From Gnetum montanum (lineage: Eukaryota > Streptophyta > Gnetopsida > Gnetales > Gnetaceae): 64,000 nt of DNA. Made by a program: the position numbers and the translations under genes. Positions 24,307 to 36,779 of this stretch are shown here, piece by piece. Position 1 is the first letter of the stretch; the number at the start of each line of letters is the position of its first letter. The notes under the pieces are model-generated. The model did no database searches. It was not told the origin of the DNA and saw only the letters and a program-made list of their open reading frames with translations. The stretch is taken from positions 909,916 to 973,915 of the forward strand of contig MNCI01015670.1 of the NCBI GenBank assembly GCA_015680685.1, written 5' to 3'.

Positions 24307-25574
24307 GATATTTATGATTGTTGCTTTACATATTAAATAGTAGTATGAAATGAAATCCCTAACATGATTGTTGCTATTCTAGGTAGGTTAGTCTTAGAAA
24401 TAACAAAACTTTTTTTCTTTCTTATTACTCCCTCTAGTACCATGATTGGTGAGGAGTAGAAGTCCACTGACTAAAAGGAGTAAAAAATTCTAGCTTTACA
24501 GAGATGTTTACTTTATGGAAGGAATATACACCTACTTACTTATAGGATGTGTAAGAAGGAGCTTAACTATCTTTTGCTTAAGGTTCTATCTATTCATCAG
24601 TGGCACAATAGTCATACATAAATTCATATAATATTATACAAATTATAGTTAGGTATTAGTAGCTAGGAAATATATAGAATATAACACTTTATATTGTAGA
24701 TACATAATAAACTAATGTTTATGATTATGACCTCTAACTAGTTATGAACATAGTTTCATATATATGATACAATACAATATAATACAAAGTAATTTCGCAA
24801 ATCATCATGAATTAAGAAATAAATAATCATCTTTTTTTACATTAGTAATAACTTACAATTTCATCGTTCATTTATTACTTAAGTATATATGTTCAAGTAT
24901 TAGATATCAAATGAGTTCATTATGACATCCTTCATTTGTACCTCATGTAAGTCACTTCATGTATCAAAATTTCATTCATCAACAAGGGATCAACCACCCA
25001 AGAAACAAAAACATAATTTGAATGGATCATAGAAACTATGTGTCTATGAATGGATGGTAGATATTAAAAAAAGAAAATAGGAATTGAACTTAATTTTTTT
25101 TGATTAATTAAAAGCAATGTTTCAAAAAATCAAATCTTCAAATTTAAAAAATTTTGCATATGCATAAAAAATCATATTCTTTGATCAATTTTGATTTATG
25201 AGAACTAGATGTATGTTTGAAGGAGTAAAATTAATAGATTATGGAGTAGCTATAATTAATTTAGTGGTGGTGTTGTTGATATTAGATACCTTTTTAGCTC
25301 TTTAATTTATTCCACGATGTGAAATCCATCATTGCTGAAATAATTATTTAGGTACATCATTTTGGGTTTTGCTATAACTGAAACTATTGCATTTTTCACA
25401 TTAATGATGGTGTTTATTATATTATTTTTATTCTAGTAAGGGTATATTATGGTTATTTTATAAGAAATGCACACTAAGATACTAGGCTATATCCCAAACA
25501 TGTCTAGCACTACCAATTGGGAGGAAAAAGCTCGATGGAGTGAATCATCATCATCACAAGCTTATCCTTCTCAC
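24307..25574. other. Unassigned AT-rich spacer
   Basis: Very AT-rich sequence between elements A1 and D. I find no coding pattern, terminal repeat or RNA gene. Confidence 0.5.
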
Positions 25575-25580
25575 ATGTGA

Positions 25581-26512
25581 TGTAGGGACACTCCTTCTAA
25601 TTTCATTGTTCTCTTTCCTACATGTATGTTTTTGTAGGGCTCCATGGAGACATCTTGGAGGTCATGGAGTCATCTTGTTTGAGATTTGAACTCTCAAGAG
25701 AGACATCTTGAATGTTAGGAGACATCTCTAGAATTTCTATAGACATCTCACTAGAGAGGAGATATCTAAGATTATTATGAGACATCTTACAAGTTGCTAA
25801 GAAATTTCAACTACGATGTCTCAAATTAGGCCAATATGTCTTAGCTATAATAGTAGATGTCTTAGCCAAAAATGTGACATCTCCCTAGAATTAATAGTTT
25901 CTTAATAAGATGTCTTGGAAAGACCAAAGATGATCCTGATGGATACAAAAAACTTTCAAAATTATCCTTCCAAGTTTGAAAACAACTAAGACAAGGCAAA
26001 AAAAAAAAAAATAGAAATAGTAGAGGATCATCAAGTTGTTCTTGAGGAAGCTTTTCTAGGATTTTTTTCTTACTTGGTTAATAAATATGAATTATGTTCC
26101 TTGCTTATACACCATGAGAGGTCATGAGATGTCATAGAGTTATGAGTGAGATGTCATAAGATGTCAACAAAGTACAAGTGAAGTATGCATGAGTGTATTA
26201 TAGCTCTTAGGCTCTATTCCTCTTACATCTTGTCAATGGAGATCTTAGTTCCAAATTGTGGAGATAACTCTCTATTAGTTATATCGTACACTAAGAACAA
26301 TCATTAAATGATTGTAGAGCACCATGCACTACAACATCATTTGAGTATGTGAAATTGTTTGATGTTTTATGGATTATGTACCCCTATTGTCATCCTCTAT
26401 TTGAATAATTGAAGATAGTTAGTTTTCTTAATTTCTAGCAAATTAATTATATTTTCATAATATATAGATATACTATTGGAAGGTGATTTACTATTATAGT
26501 GAACCTACTCCA
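25581..26512 (+). repeat. 5' LTR of D
   Basis: It starts TGTAGGGACACTCC and ends ACCTACTCCA. It is packed with the words GACATCTTG, GAGACATCT and GATGTCTTAG on both strands. The copy at 31157-32104 aligns throughout, with many substitutions. Confidence 0.88.
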
Positions 26513-26521
26513 ACTAATTAT

Positions 26522-26533
26522 TGGTATTAGAGC
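26522..26533 (+). other. Primer binding site of D (tRNA-iMet type)
   Basis: The sequence TGGTATTAGAGC is one C-to-T change from TGGTATCAGAGC. It lies nine bases after the last LTR base shared by both copies, which is a little farther than usual. Confidence 0.75.
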
Positions 26534-26639
26534 TTTATGTTGATTGTTGCTTGGACTTGTTTTGATAAGTTTCTCAAATTTAGTTTGCACATAAGAAAAA
26601 AAGGTGAAAGAATTAAATAGATGAAAGGAGATCATGAAT

Positions 26640-27795
26640 TCTACCTTCCAAATGATGGTTACTTGGTTGGATGAAACCAATGTAGAGGTAAACAAAAATG
26701 TCAGTCCTAGTCATATCTAGATATGTGGATATGATCAACATTCATATTTTGATGAAGAGGTTTCACAGCTTAGCGAAAATAGAGCATATGATGAGAAAAA
26801 ATAATATAGTTATGGGAGTGTAGAAATCCATCAACTAAGGATTCAAATGGAAGAGAAACCTATTTCTCACATGAAAATTCCAAGGACTCTAATAGTAGTA
26901 ACTACTTCTCTTATCAAGCTAGATGAGAAAGATGAGACAAGGCTTTCTAGAGCATTTCATAAAATTGCAAGACCTCTATACAATGAGTTAAAGACTTTCA
27001 ATGGTGTATATGGCACCAATGCTTTTTCAAGTGAGCTGAAGACACTTGAAAAGAAATTTCATTTGGAAGAGGTACTAAATAACTTGAGGGTACCTATTAT
27101 TGAATCCAAATTATAGGGTATGGCTTCTACTTCATGTGAAAAGAAGTCCCAAGATTATGAAAGAAAAAGTGGTTGACACATCAAAAATTAAAATTTGATG
27201 AAATATAGATCGCAAAGAAAATTTCAACAGCCTCATCATATGTAAGAAATAATCATGAAGGTGAAATTCCTAAGGTAATGTATCAAGGACAATAAATAAT
27301 TCCACATCAAAATTAGAATCTATTCCATCAAGTAAAACTAAACTAGGAGTAGTATGAATAGAATTCAATATTTTTAGGAGTTCTCATAATGACATATCAG
27401 TGGAAGTTATCTTTTTATTAGGCATAAAATCTTAATGAGACTTATGATTTGGTACTCAAGGTTGAAAAGAAACTAAGTAGATTTAGAAACAAAAGTAAAT
27501 ATACTTCCAAGAGGAAGGACAAGGGATCCAAATTAGAGAAGGGATCCATATCCAAATTTGGAGATAAGCATGGTATCTATGTTAAGAAGACATAGAAGAG
27601 TGATAAGATGGGTAAATCCAAGAAGGACCAAGGCAAAGGAGGTAAAGATCCACACAACTACTCTTCCAAGATTTAATGCTTCAAGTGTGGAGAATGAGAA
27701 CACAAATAATTGGAATGTTCACTTCATAAGGCATCCAAGGGTAAAGATGTAAAAATCATGGATGTGGAGGAGATATCAAGTCAATAGCTTCAAAG
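26640..27795 (+). pseudogene. D gag with zinc knuckle
   Basis: Gag frames run from the region after the primer site. The 26847-27116 stretch is open and in frame with the sequence before it. Near 27430-27510 is a NETYDL-VLKVEKKLSRF block typical of chromovirus Gag before the nucleic-acid binding part, then a K/G-rich linker. At 27677-27718 is one CCHC zinc knuckle, read as CFKCGE-EHK-LEC with TGA/TAA in place of W and Q, so all four metal-binding residues are intact. The 27558-27752 open frame is a shadow of this part. Confidence 0.75.
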
Positions 27796-27879
27796 AAATA
27801 ATCCTAATGCTTCCAAGATTAAGAAAGTCTCTAAATTATATTCTTATGTATTAATTGGAAATATGAGTAGGTGAGATCA

Positions 27880-28330
27880 TCCTACTAGGAAATTATTATT
27901 TTGGATTGATGGTATATGTTGGCTTAATGTGGAATTGATTCATGATTTTATTAATGACAAAGCCTAAGAAAATATTATTTCTTCTAGGTTCATTGCTAGA
28001 TTTGGTTTGGCAACTAATCCTCGTCCTAGACCCTATAAGGTTCATCTGTTGTCTAGAGATATCTCTCAATAACAGTATATTTTTAATTTTAAAATTGAAT
28101 ATTTTCATGATGTTGTAAAGTGTGATATTCTTCCAATAGATTGTGTTGATGTAATTCTTGGTAGACCTTAAAATTTGGACAATGGTGCTTAGTTGAACAA
28201 AGCAGAAAACATATGGAGTGTAGCTAGATTTGATAAAATCCATGAGTTTATTCCCATTAAAGCTGAACAAGTGAGACAACAAAGCTCACTCAACGCATTC
28301 ATAACCCTTCTAAGATAGAGGAAATACATT
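27880..28330 (+). pseudogene. D protease region
   Basis: A frame continuous with the zinc knuckle reads LFWIDGICWLNVELIHDFINDKA, then FIARFGL and, after a gap, CDILPIDCVDVILGRP, which is the typical protease end (C-x-VLPM-x4-ILG-x-P). The expected catalytic DSGAT triad is not clear; it may be the altered WIDG stretch. The long open frame on the other strand at 27896-28282 is its shadow. Confidence 0.68.
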
Positions 28331-28429
28331 AAGGAATATGATGAAATATATTTTGGAATTATTATTGCATAAACAGATTTTTCTAACTATGATTATGTGC
28401 AACTTGAACTTCCTACAAGTGTGCTAGGC

Positions 28430-29100
28430 TTGAAGGAGAAATTTCCTAAGGTGTTCAAGGGGGAATTGGATGGATTGCCACCAATGATGTATCTATAGCA
28501 TCAAATTAATTTCATCCCTAGTACTACCATTCCAAATGAGAGAGCTTAGTAGATGGCATTGAATCAAAAGGCTAAATTACAAAGAAAGGTAGAGGAATTT
28601 CTTGCAAATAGCTTCATTCAAGAATCCATTTCACCTTCTACAGTTCCACTAGTGCTAGTGCCAAAGAAGAATAATGATGAATGGTGGATATGCATTGATT
28701 CTAGGATTTCTAAATAGGATAACAGTGAGGTATAGGTTTCCTATTCCAAGGATAGATGATATCCTTAATATCCTTACTAATGTGAAGATTTTTAGCAAAA
28801 TTAATTTGAAGAGCAATTATCATCAAATTAGAGTCATGCTTGATGATGAATGGAAGATAGATTTCAAAATACCAAATGGATTATTTTATTGGTTGGCGAT
28901 GCCATTTGGGCTCAAAAGACACCTACTACATTCATGAGGTGGATGCATGATGTATTGAAGGATGTTATTAGTAAGTGTTATATTATCTTTTTTTATAATA
29001 TTTTCTTATATAGCTCTAATGAGAAAAAGCACTTGGATCACTTGCAGACCATGTGTCTTAAGTTGGAGGAGGCATAGTTAGTGATTAATATGAAGAAAAG
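28430..29100 (+). pseudogene. D reverse transcriptase
   Basis: It starts with the pre-RT sequence LKEKFPKVFKGELDGLPP. It continues through FIQESISPSTVP-LVLVPKK, a frameshift near 28680-28715, then YRFPIPRIDDIL, YHQIRVML and WLAMPFGL. A second shift follows near 28915. The catalytic box that should read YFDDILIYS reads FYNIFLYSS (about 28985-29015), so both active-site aspartates are gone. Domain order and wording match plant chromovirus RT. Confidence 0.85.
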
Positions 29101-29199
29101 TCATTTCTTCAAAAGGAAAATCATATATATAGAGCATGTGATTTCTACAAAACAAATTCAGATGAAAGCTACGAAGGTGAAGACTATAAGGAAGTAGCC

Positions 29200-29830
29200 A
29201 ACTCCTAAGAATGTTGGGGAGGTAAGAACCTTTCTTAGTTTAACAAATTTTTATAAATGATTCATAAAATATTTTAGTATTATTTTGTGTCCTATGTTTG
29301 CTTTGTTAAAAAAATGAAGATTTCGAATAGGATAATGAAACCTAAGGGAACTTTGACTTATTGAAAGAAATGATTACTAGTAAACTAATGCTTGTAATTC
29401 CAAATTTTCATAAGCTTTTTCAAGTGGAGGTGAATGCAAGCGGGCTTGTCATTGAGGGAAAACTTTCAAAAGAAGATAGATCTATTACTTTCATTTTTGA
29501 ATTATTGAATTAATAAAAGCAAAAATATAGTGTATATGAAAAGGAGTTCTACAATATTCTTCAAGTAATCAAGCATTGGAGACATTGTTTGTTGTCCAAA
29601 GAGTTTACTTTGATGACAAAACACAAAGTAATACAATTTCTAAACTCTCAAAAAAAGTTGAGTGCAAAGCACATGAAGTGCATTGTACAATTTCAAGAAT
29701 TTAATTTTGTGTTGAAATACAAAACTAGAAAATTCAATTTGATAGTTGATGCATTCTCTAAGGTGCATGTGGTTAATGTTAGTGTATCTCATGTGGAAGG
29801 TATGAATGCTAATTTGTATGAGCATGATGT
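29200..29830 (+). pseudogene. D RNase H
   Basis: The end of the RT connection (FLSLTNFY-like) and the RNase H domain are readable in pieces. GLVIEGKLSKED is near 29440, YSVYEKEFYNILQVIKHWRHCLLSKEF at about 29525-29610, then KHMKCIVQFQEFNFVLKYKTRKFNLIVDAFSKV (29670-29765), the usual end of the domain. It would remove the RNA strand during reverse transcription. Stops and at least one shift break it. Confidence 0.78.
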
Positions 29831-29899
29831 TAATTTTGTATAAGTTTGGAGGAGCCTCAAAGAGCCATTATATTGAAGTGACTATCATATTCAAGATGA

Positions 29900-31001
29900 A
29901 AAATTATTTAAAAATAAAAAGGTATGTATTCCTAATTATGATATTAGAAAATAAAATTACTTGGAAAGCATTGTAGTGGCATGGCAGGTCACATCGGTAG
30001 GGATAAAACATTAGAACTTATGAGTAGACACTATTTTAGCCTAGTATGTCAACTAAAGTTTCAAAATTTGTTAAGTATTTGACTTTTCAAAAATTTAGAG
30101 GTAAAGAAGTGGATGAACATTATATATCTTTTCTAATTTTGAAGAATCCAAGGAAAAGTATCTTAATGGATTTTTTGAGTAGTATTCCAAAAACCAAAAT
30201 TGGAAATAATACAATTTTTGTTATTATAGATAGGTTCTCCAAGATGGCACACTTCATTTTGTACAAGAAGATGAGTGATGCTTCTCATAATACAAATTTA
30301 TTTTTTCATCATGTTATGAAGTTTCATGAAATTCCTTTAAATATTGTTAAGGATAGCCAAATGAAGATGGTAAATCCTTGCTAATCATATTGAGAAGTTT
30401 ATGCGATGAAGAGAAAAATAAGCAGAAAACTTATTGTGTCAAGCTAAGTTTTCATATAATAATTCTTTTCATGTTACTATTGGTAAAATCCCATTTGAGG
30501 TAAATTATGATTTTTTTCCTAAGATAGTAGATACTTTAAAGAGCTTTAATGGTGAAGCTCAATGTAGTGCTAATTTTGTAAAAGGGATGAGGAATCTCCA
30601 TGCCCAATTTATATCAAATCTTAAGAAGAAGGTTGAAAAGAGAGTCCTCAAGTGGAATGAGGATAAAAAAAGCTAGATTCTTCTATTAATGACTTAGTTT
30701 AGGTGTACTTGAAGAAGAAGTAATTGAGAGGTATTAACTTCTGCAAGTTGAAAGCAAGAAGATGGAACCTTTTAGAATTAAGGCTAAGATTAATGATAAT
30801 GTTTTTGAAATTGATATACCAAATAATATTAATTTATCTATTGTGTGTAATATTTTGGATCTTATGCACTATCATGGACCAGCTGATGAGGAGACCATAT
30901 ATGGTAGCATCAATGAGTTGAAAGGAACTATTGATCATTACAAGCCTTCAATAGAGAGGAAGGTAATTGTACTCAAGAGAAGAAAAGCTTCTAGTGATTG
31001 A
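29900..31001 (+). pseudogene. D integrase
   Basis: The zinc-finger part is reduced to GHIGRDKTLELMSRHYF (about 29985-30035). The core at 30046-30384 has MDFLSSIPKTKIGNNTIF and IDRFSKMAHF (first catalytic D at MDF, about 30169), NLFFHHVMKFHEIP and IVKDSQ, then breaks. Positions 30434-30676 carry AKFSYNNS and the GKIPFEVNYDFFP block. The C-terminal barrel is at 30762-31001 (MEPFRIKAKINDNVFEIDIPNNI). A chromodomain would be expected next in most chromoviruses; none is legible before the LTR. Confidence 0.82.
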
Positions 31002-31137
31002 GAAGTTAAGAGGCATGAGTAATTGATCCATTAAGAGGATTAGTCTATAGATGATACTATATGGGTCCATGAGATCATACACCATGAGTGGAGGATCACT
31101 TTAACCCCTACTCCTTCATTTACATGAGTTTACTTTG

Positions 31138-31156
31138 TGAAGGATGGGAGAGCTAG
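31138..31156 (+). other. Polypurine tract of D
   Basis: GTGAAGGATGGGAGAGCTA lies directly before the 3' LTR start TGTAGGGG. The purine run GAAGGATGGGAGAG is the likely plus-strand primer. Confidence 0.6.
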
Positions 31157-32104
31157 TGTAGGGGTACCTCTTCCAATTACCTTTTTCTCTTTCCTAAGTT
31201 TGTGTTTTTGTAAGTTTTGGGCTCCGTGGAGACATCTTGAAGATTATGAAGTCATCTTATATAAGATGTAGGATCTTAGAAAAAAACATCTTATATGTCA
31301 TGAGACTTCTCGGGCATCTTTGCAAACATCCTGAATAAGACATCTCACTAGAGAGAAGACAACTTAGATCAGTTTAAGATATCTCACAAGTTGCTAAGAC
31401 ATCTTAGATTATGCTAAGACATTTCAACTATAGTAGGAGACATCTTAGCCAAGAATGGGACATCTCCCTAGAATTGATAATTTCTTAGTAAGGCATCTTG
31501 GAAAGGCCAAAGACCATCCTAACATGTAGGGAGACTTCAAAAATTATTGTTTCAAGTTTGAAAAAAATTGAGAAAAGGTCAAAAAGGATGAAAAAAATGG
31601 AGGATCTTCAAGTTGTACTTAAAGAATATTTTCTATGATTTTTATCTTGTTTGATTAATAAATATGGATTATGTTTCATGCTTGTACATCATGAGAGGTC
31701 ATGAGATGTCATAGAGAGTTATAAGTGAGATATCATAAGATGTCAAGAGATCACATGTGAATTATGTATGAGTGTGTTACACCTCTTGGACAATTAAGTA
31801 GATATTAGTCTAGTATCTCTTGTGTCTTATGAGTGGAGACCTCGATTCTAGATTATGAGAAGGACTCTCTATTGCTTGTATCTTGCACTGACAATAACCA
31901 TTATGTGGTTGCAGAGCATCATGCTTTATAGCATCATTTGAGTGTGTGAGATAATTTAATTTTTTTTATTGTGGAACACTATTATAATCTTTTCTTTGTA
32001 TAATTAAAGATAGTTTTCTTGTTTTCTAGAAAATTAATTGACTTTTAATAATATCTAGGATTTAGTATTGGAAGATCATTTACTATTGGAGTGAACCTAC
32101 TCCA
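31157..32104 (+). repeat. 3' LTR of D
   Basis: This is the partner of 25581-26512, ending ACCTACTCCA followed by ATGTG. It shares the repeated GACATCTT/GATGTCTT words. Substitutions throughout indicate an old insertion. Confidence 0.88.
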
Positions 32105-32109
32105 ATGTG

Positions 32110-32960
32110 CTACCTAACTAGGTTATGTATCAAGATGTTAATAAATTATTCTTGTTCTAGATGCATAGCTTTTGCATCCATCCATTTTTTCAAAAATTAG
32201 GAATGTTCATAGGTAATGCAAGAAGTGACTAGCTTGATAACTAGCTTTGAGCAAGATTATTCTAGATTACGAGTTAGCATATCCATCTAGTGGAGCAAGA
32301 GTTATCAATCTTTACAAGGTCCTAATGTATTGCTAACCTCAATTGGTCAAAGTATCATCTTCCACTATTGGTGTGAAGCTCTCTATTTTAATCCTGTGTC
32401 TAGTCACTTGCCCATATCAACTTATTCATCTTTTGCAGCCTTGGTTCAAATTTATGAGCAATAGAGGCTCTAATACAAGGAATTTTATTTAGCATAATTC
32501 TCTACAAGAGAGCTCTTTGATTTAATTTCAATTATCATCTACTTCATTTCATTCTTTATTCATTCTACTTATACTACTAATTAAAGTTAGTTTTTGGTGA
32601 GAAGTAAATTTTCAAAATGATGCCTCTTTCTTTTGTAATTGGCCTAATTATAAGGATGAATTTCTAACTATGCATTCTCAAATCCATTGAGTTTTTTTTT
32701 TTTTGTGTTATTACTATCTATTCTATCAAATGTTACTTTGTATTTGTTACCATCTCTATCTAGTTTATTAGAAGCTACATATATATTTGATGTCCTATTT
32801 TGAATAATAAGACTATTTGGGGTCTGACATACACCTATATAATAGAAATAAAAGTAAAATAACTAAAATACCAAAATTACATAAAAGTAAGAGTAAGATA
32901 CTTGCCAGTCCAAATCCAAAGTACAATCATAAGGATCAAGAATCATTACCTGAAGCCATA
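32110..32960. other. Unassigned stretch before the solo LTR
   Basis: No LTR or conserved pol motif is visible. A plus-strand run near 32330-32430 reads SIGQSIIFHYWCEALYFNPVSSHLP, which faintly suggests an old pol fragment, but I could not assign it. Confidence 0.35.
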
Positions 32961-33953
32961 GTGATTGATGAATCATCAATTGGCTAGGTTATTTGATAAA
33001 AAGTCAACTTTTTGGTTGGCTTCGATATCCTAGCCCTAATATCTTGGCTCCGATAACAAGGCTCCAATAACAAGGCATCGATAATAGGATTCTAACAACA
33101 AGGCTTTGATGAAAAGGCCACGTCAACAAGGCCCTGTTGACATAGTCTATTGCATCAACATGGCCCCATTGATGCAGTGTCTATTTTTATCTATAAATAC
33201 ATGCTCACAACCATGTTTATGCAATGTTTTGGTCAATAGAGTAGCCAAACTCTTGCAGGTTTATTCTATAGTCCTAGAGAATAGTTAGTGAGTGCATGTA
33301 ATGTGGATTTTTGTTAGTTGTACGACATCTTATTCGAGTGGCAATGTACTTGGACACATTCCATGAATGGAAATAAGATTGATATTTATTCTTACTCATT
33401 ATAGAACTTTGAGTTATATTAAATTTACTTTTAATGCAATTTATATTTCATGTACTTAGTTAATATTTATGCTTCCATGCATGTTAATGAACTGGCAAAT
33501 GAGTGCGACCAATTTTGAGTGTAAACACATATTCACTTGGTAATCCCAATAGCATTATTGCTTGGCTTGCCCAATAACATAATTCTTGGTAATCCATGTA
33601 GTGGATATGTGGGTTCAAGACATGTATAGCAAGCTGGGAATAGACACTCATCACCCATAGGATAGTTTAGACTTTACATTATGTTATTAATTAGATTAAG
33701 TAATTGATTTCTCTATTATTGTTAGGAGTAACATAAGGCTGAAACAACATCAATTATCATATGGCTCACTCTAGACTAAATCATACATGACAAAGCTACC
33801 ACTAGTCCAAGTTGGAAGACATCAAACTATGATCAGGACATAATGATCTCAATGCCACAACTAATCCCATCCATGGAATTTGATAGGATCATGTGTGAAT
33901 GCTTTTGATTCATATGGTTGGATGAAGGGGGTACCTCACTGCTCATCAGTGGT
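32961..33953 (+). mobile_element. Solo family A LTR with target duplication
   Basis: The LTR at 32966-33948 begins TGATGAATC and ends GCTCATCA. The flanks are GTGAT (32961-32965) and GTGGT (33949-33953), a target duplication with one change. No primer site follows and no polypurine tract precedes, so the internal region was removed by LTR-LTR recombination. TATAAATA is at 33192-33199, preceded by U3 words such as AACAAGGC, GTTGACATAG and ATTGATGCAG. Confidence 0.88.
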
Positions 33954-34679
33954 CATCTCACTAAGTGGGATCATAGGAGGATTGGTAGATGCATGAAAGC
34001 CTAACCTCTTCAAATGGCTACATCAAGGCTCAAACCTTGTTCTTCAATTTGAGAAATGATTATCTTACCATCACTCCAAATGACAGTTCCTAAAGTACAA
34101 TTATAACCAAATGCTAAATATACACATACAAATCCATAAATACATAACAATACCAAAGTATACCAAATCATAACTAAAGTAAGGGTACAAATACAAGATA
34201 AGGATTAGAGAAGTAACATGTTGCAACATTTCAGCCATTAATAAAGGAGGGCTTAGGTTTTCCTTCTCTACTTATTTAAGAATAGTAATTTTCTATGATA
34301 TTCCATGACTTTTGAAGATCCATATACTTACATGATAAGATTGAGATAAGATTCATCACATTGTATTTATATGGGAAAAGAGCCCTAAATGGAGGAAATT
34401 ACAGAGGATGCTTAAACAGAGATACTACAAATATTAAAGTCTTCATGATCAAATTTCTTTTTGGGAAAAAATATTTTAAAGTTGAGTAAAAAATTACAAA
34501 ATATTCTACTCTATTAATCCCATAAGCTTATGAAATTTTTAGTTAGTTTGAAGAGCTAACATTTTGAATTGAATTTAGCATTGCACAAAATAACTAAGTT
34601 AGCTATCAAAGATAGAGCTTACATGAGTTTGAACTAGCTTAAGAATACATTCTTTCTGTCTATTAGTTAAGCTAAGAAT
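33954..34679. other. Unassigned stretch between the solo LTR and the array
   Basis: AT-rich sequence. The 34200-34400 part contains a TATTTAAG box-like word and AGGAGGGCTTAGG, but I see no terminal repeat or coding frame. Confidence 0.4.
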
Positions 34680-35648
34680 GTCAAAAATGGAATTATAGAG
34701 CCTAAGGACTAGTTTCATCCTAATATGGAATTGACATCAAAAAAAATAGTTCAGCACAAAAAGAGACCCTTGTTTCAAGAAAAAGGGCTCAATCTAAATC
34801 TAAAAGGAGGTTCATTAAGTATACTTGCCACATCAACTCATAGAACCAAAAATAGGCTCTACAAGATGGTTTTACTTGACTTAGATTTGCAAGATTAAAG
34901 CATCAAAGAAACTAAAATTAGCTTTATATATTCCATATGACACGTAAGCTATTATATGGAGTACATTAGTAAAGTCCAGAACTAGTTCTACAAAAAGCAT
35001 GGAAAATGATTCTACCAAGTCAACTCTATCCAGGTAGAAGGTTCATAGAGTAGAAAAATGGTTCTACTAGGAAACAAATTTTTTTTTCTAGCATGTCAAT
35101 TTTAGATAGAGAGTGTTGCTCAAAGAATAAAAACTCAGCCTTATGAACAAGCTCATCTTTAGTTCTACCAAGTTAGCATTGTTTACATTGAAGGATTTGT
35201 AGAGTTAAAATGGCTCTAAAATGGCTCTATAAACAAGTTCTAAAGTTAACAAGTCTACAATGAGACATAGAAGTTTGATTCTATGGTTTGTAGAACCAAA
35301 ATTTAATTCTACAAGAAAAGAAGAAACTAGTTCTACCACATTAGCTTTGGAAAGAGGGCATTACTCGTAGAATCAAAATTCAAGTCTATAAAAAAATGCA
35401 CAACAAGCTCTACCAGATTAGCTCATCGATAAAATGATTATATAGAAGATAATTTTAGTTTTAAAAATAGGATTAAAATTAGTTCTACAAGCCACATCAT
35501 CAAAGAATATTAGGATAAGCTTGTATGTCGAACCAAAATTCAGCTCTACAAGTGAACGCAAAAATAGTTCAACCACATCATCTCATAGAAATAGTTATAA
35601 AGCTAAAACTTAATTACCTCTACCATGTAAACATTTACATAGAGCAAG
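34680..35648. repeat. Degenerate tandem array, left part
   Basis: This is a loose array built on two alternating words: TAGAACCAAAATTCAATTCTACAAG and GTTCTACCACATCAACTTT, with 10-30 variable bases between them. Copies of the first word lie near 34841, 35289, 35358 and 35534. Spacings of about 70 and 176 bases suggest a 70-90 base unit. It continues at 50846, beyond element A2. It is non-coding as far as I can see, and its origin is unknown. Confidence 0.65.
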
Positions 35649-36585
35649 TGATGAGTAGCAAGGTACCCCTACATCCAACCATATGAATCAGAAAGCATTC
35701 ATGTGCAACTCAGTTGAATTTTCTAGACTTTATTGTTTCTGGTACACTAGTATTTAAGGAAGTGAATCTAGCCCTAAGGTCAATCATTGTCTTCCTAGTT
35801 ACACTTGTGACATTCGTTGGTATGGCTAAGTGTAACTGAGGCATCCAATTTTTATTGTTTTGTATTTTATAGTTTGGTGCTCAAAATGTAGATGAAAGGA
35901 ATTGGATTAACTAGACTAAATTAACTAATTAACTAGCATTTAACTAATCCTAACATAAGCATCGAATTCAACTTTTCATACATGTCCTGAACCCACGTAT
36001 CCACTATTGGGTAACCAAGTACTACACTACTAGGAAAACCAAGCAATAATGCTACTGGGATTACTAAGTGAATACATGTTACACTCAAAGTGATTGTACT
36101 TATGTGCATAATCTCTTTAGCTTAATTGCTTCATTAATGTAATAATTGGAAAATAATTAATAACTAATTGAAAACATTTAATAAATAATTGAGAACATTA
36201 AATGCATGAATAAAATACCTAATCTATCCAAAGTGCTGCAAGGTTTATCAGAAAGCTCATCTTTATTACCGCACACACTGTTGTGTTCAAATACAACAAT
36301 GCTCGAATCAAGATCTGTACACTCAATGACTCCTATTGTGGGCACTTAGGGGAAAAAATCTAACTTTCAAATGGAAAAACTACAATAGCTCCACTACAAC
36401 TACAATCTCTCCTTGTCATAAATGTAGCTGCAAGCATGTATTTGTAGCTAACTATAGACACTATGTTGACGGGGCCATGTCAATGCATGATATGATGCAT
36501 CAACTAGGCCTCGTCGATGAGGCCCAGATGATGAGGCTCCATCAACGAAGTTTCATTGATGCAACCAACAGAACATGATTCATCA
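35649..36585 (-). repeat. 3' LTR of A2
   Basis: The outer end is TGATGAGTAGCAAGG and the inner end GATTCATCA. The U3 zone (36460-36560) has alternating TGATGCATCAAC, AGGCCTCGTCGATGAGGCC and GATGAGGC words, several of them self-complementary. On the inner side the polypurine tract is degraded to a purine-poor ATCATGGAAGTA. Confidence 0.92.
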
Positions 36586-36779
36586 TACTTCCATGATAGA
36601 ATGAAAACTCATCCTTGAGTTCTTTTACAAAATTGAAAAGGTATGGGATTATTGACTAACTTTTAACAAAACAAACTAACTTGACAAAAAATGAAGTGCA
36701 TGTGTATGTGGATCAACACATTACAAAAAATGATGGTGTTTAGGACATAAAATTGAACACCATAACTCAATTCTTCAAA

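Larger units (their letters stand above)
25575..32109 (+). mobile_element. Complete Ty3/gypsy element D (chromovirus-like pol)
   Basis: Direct LTRs at about 25581-26512 and 31157-32104 flank gag, protease, RT, RNase H and integrase in the Ty3/gypsy order. The five bases ATGTG occur at 25575-25579 and 32105-32109, consistent with a target duplication within one base of the LTR ends. The primer site is of the initiator-Met type. RT and integrase wording (YHQIRV, MPFGL, FSKMAHF, GKIPFEV) matches plant chromoviruses. I do not see a chromodomain at the integrase end. Stops and shifts make it inactive. Confidence 0.92.
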
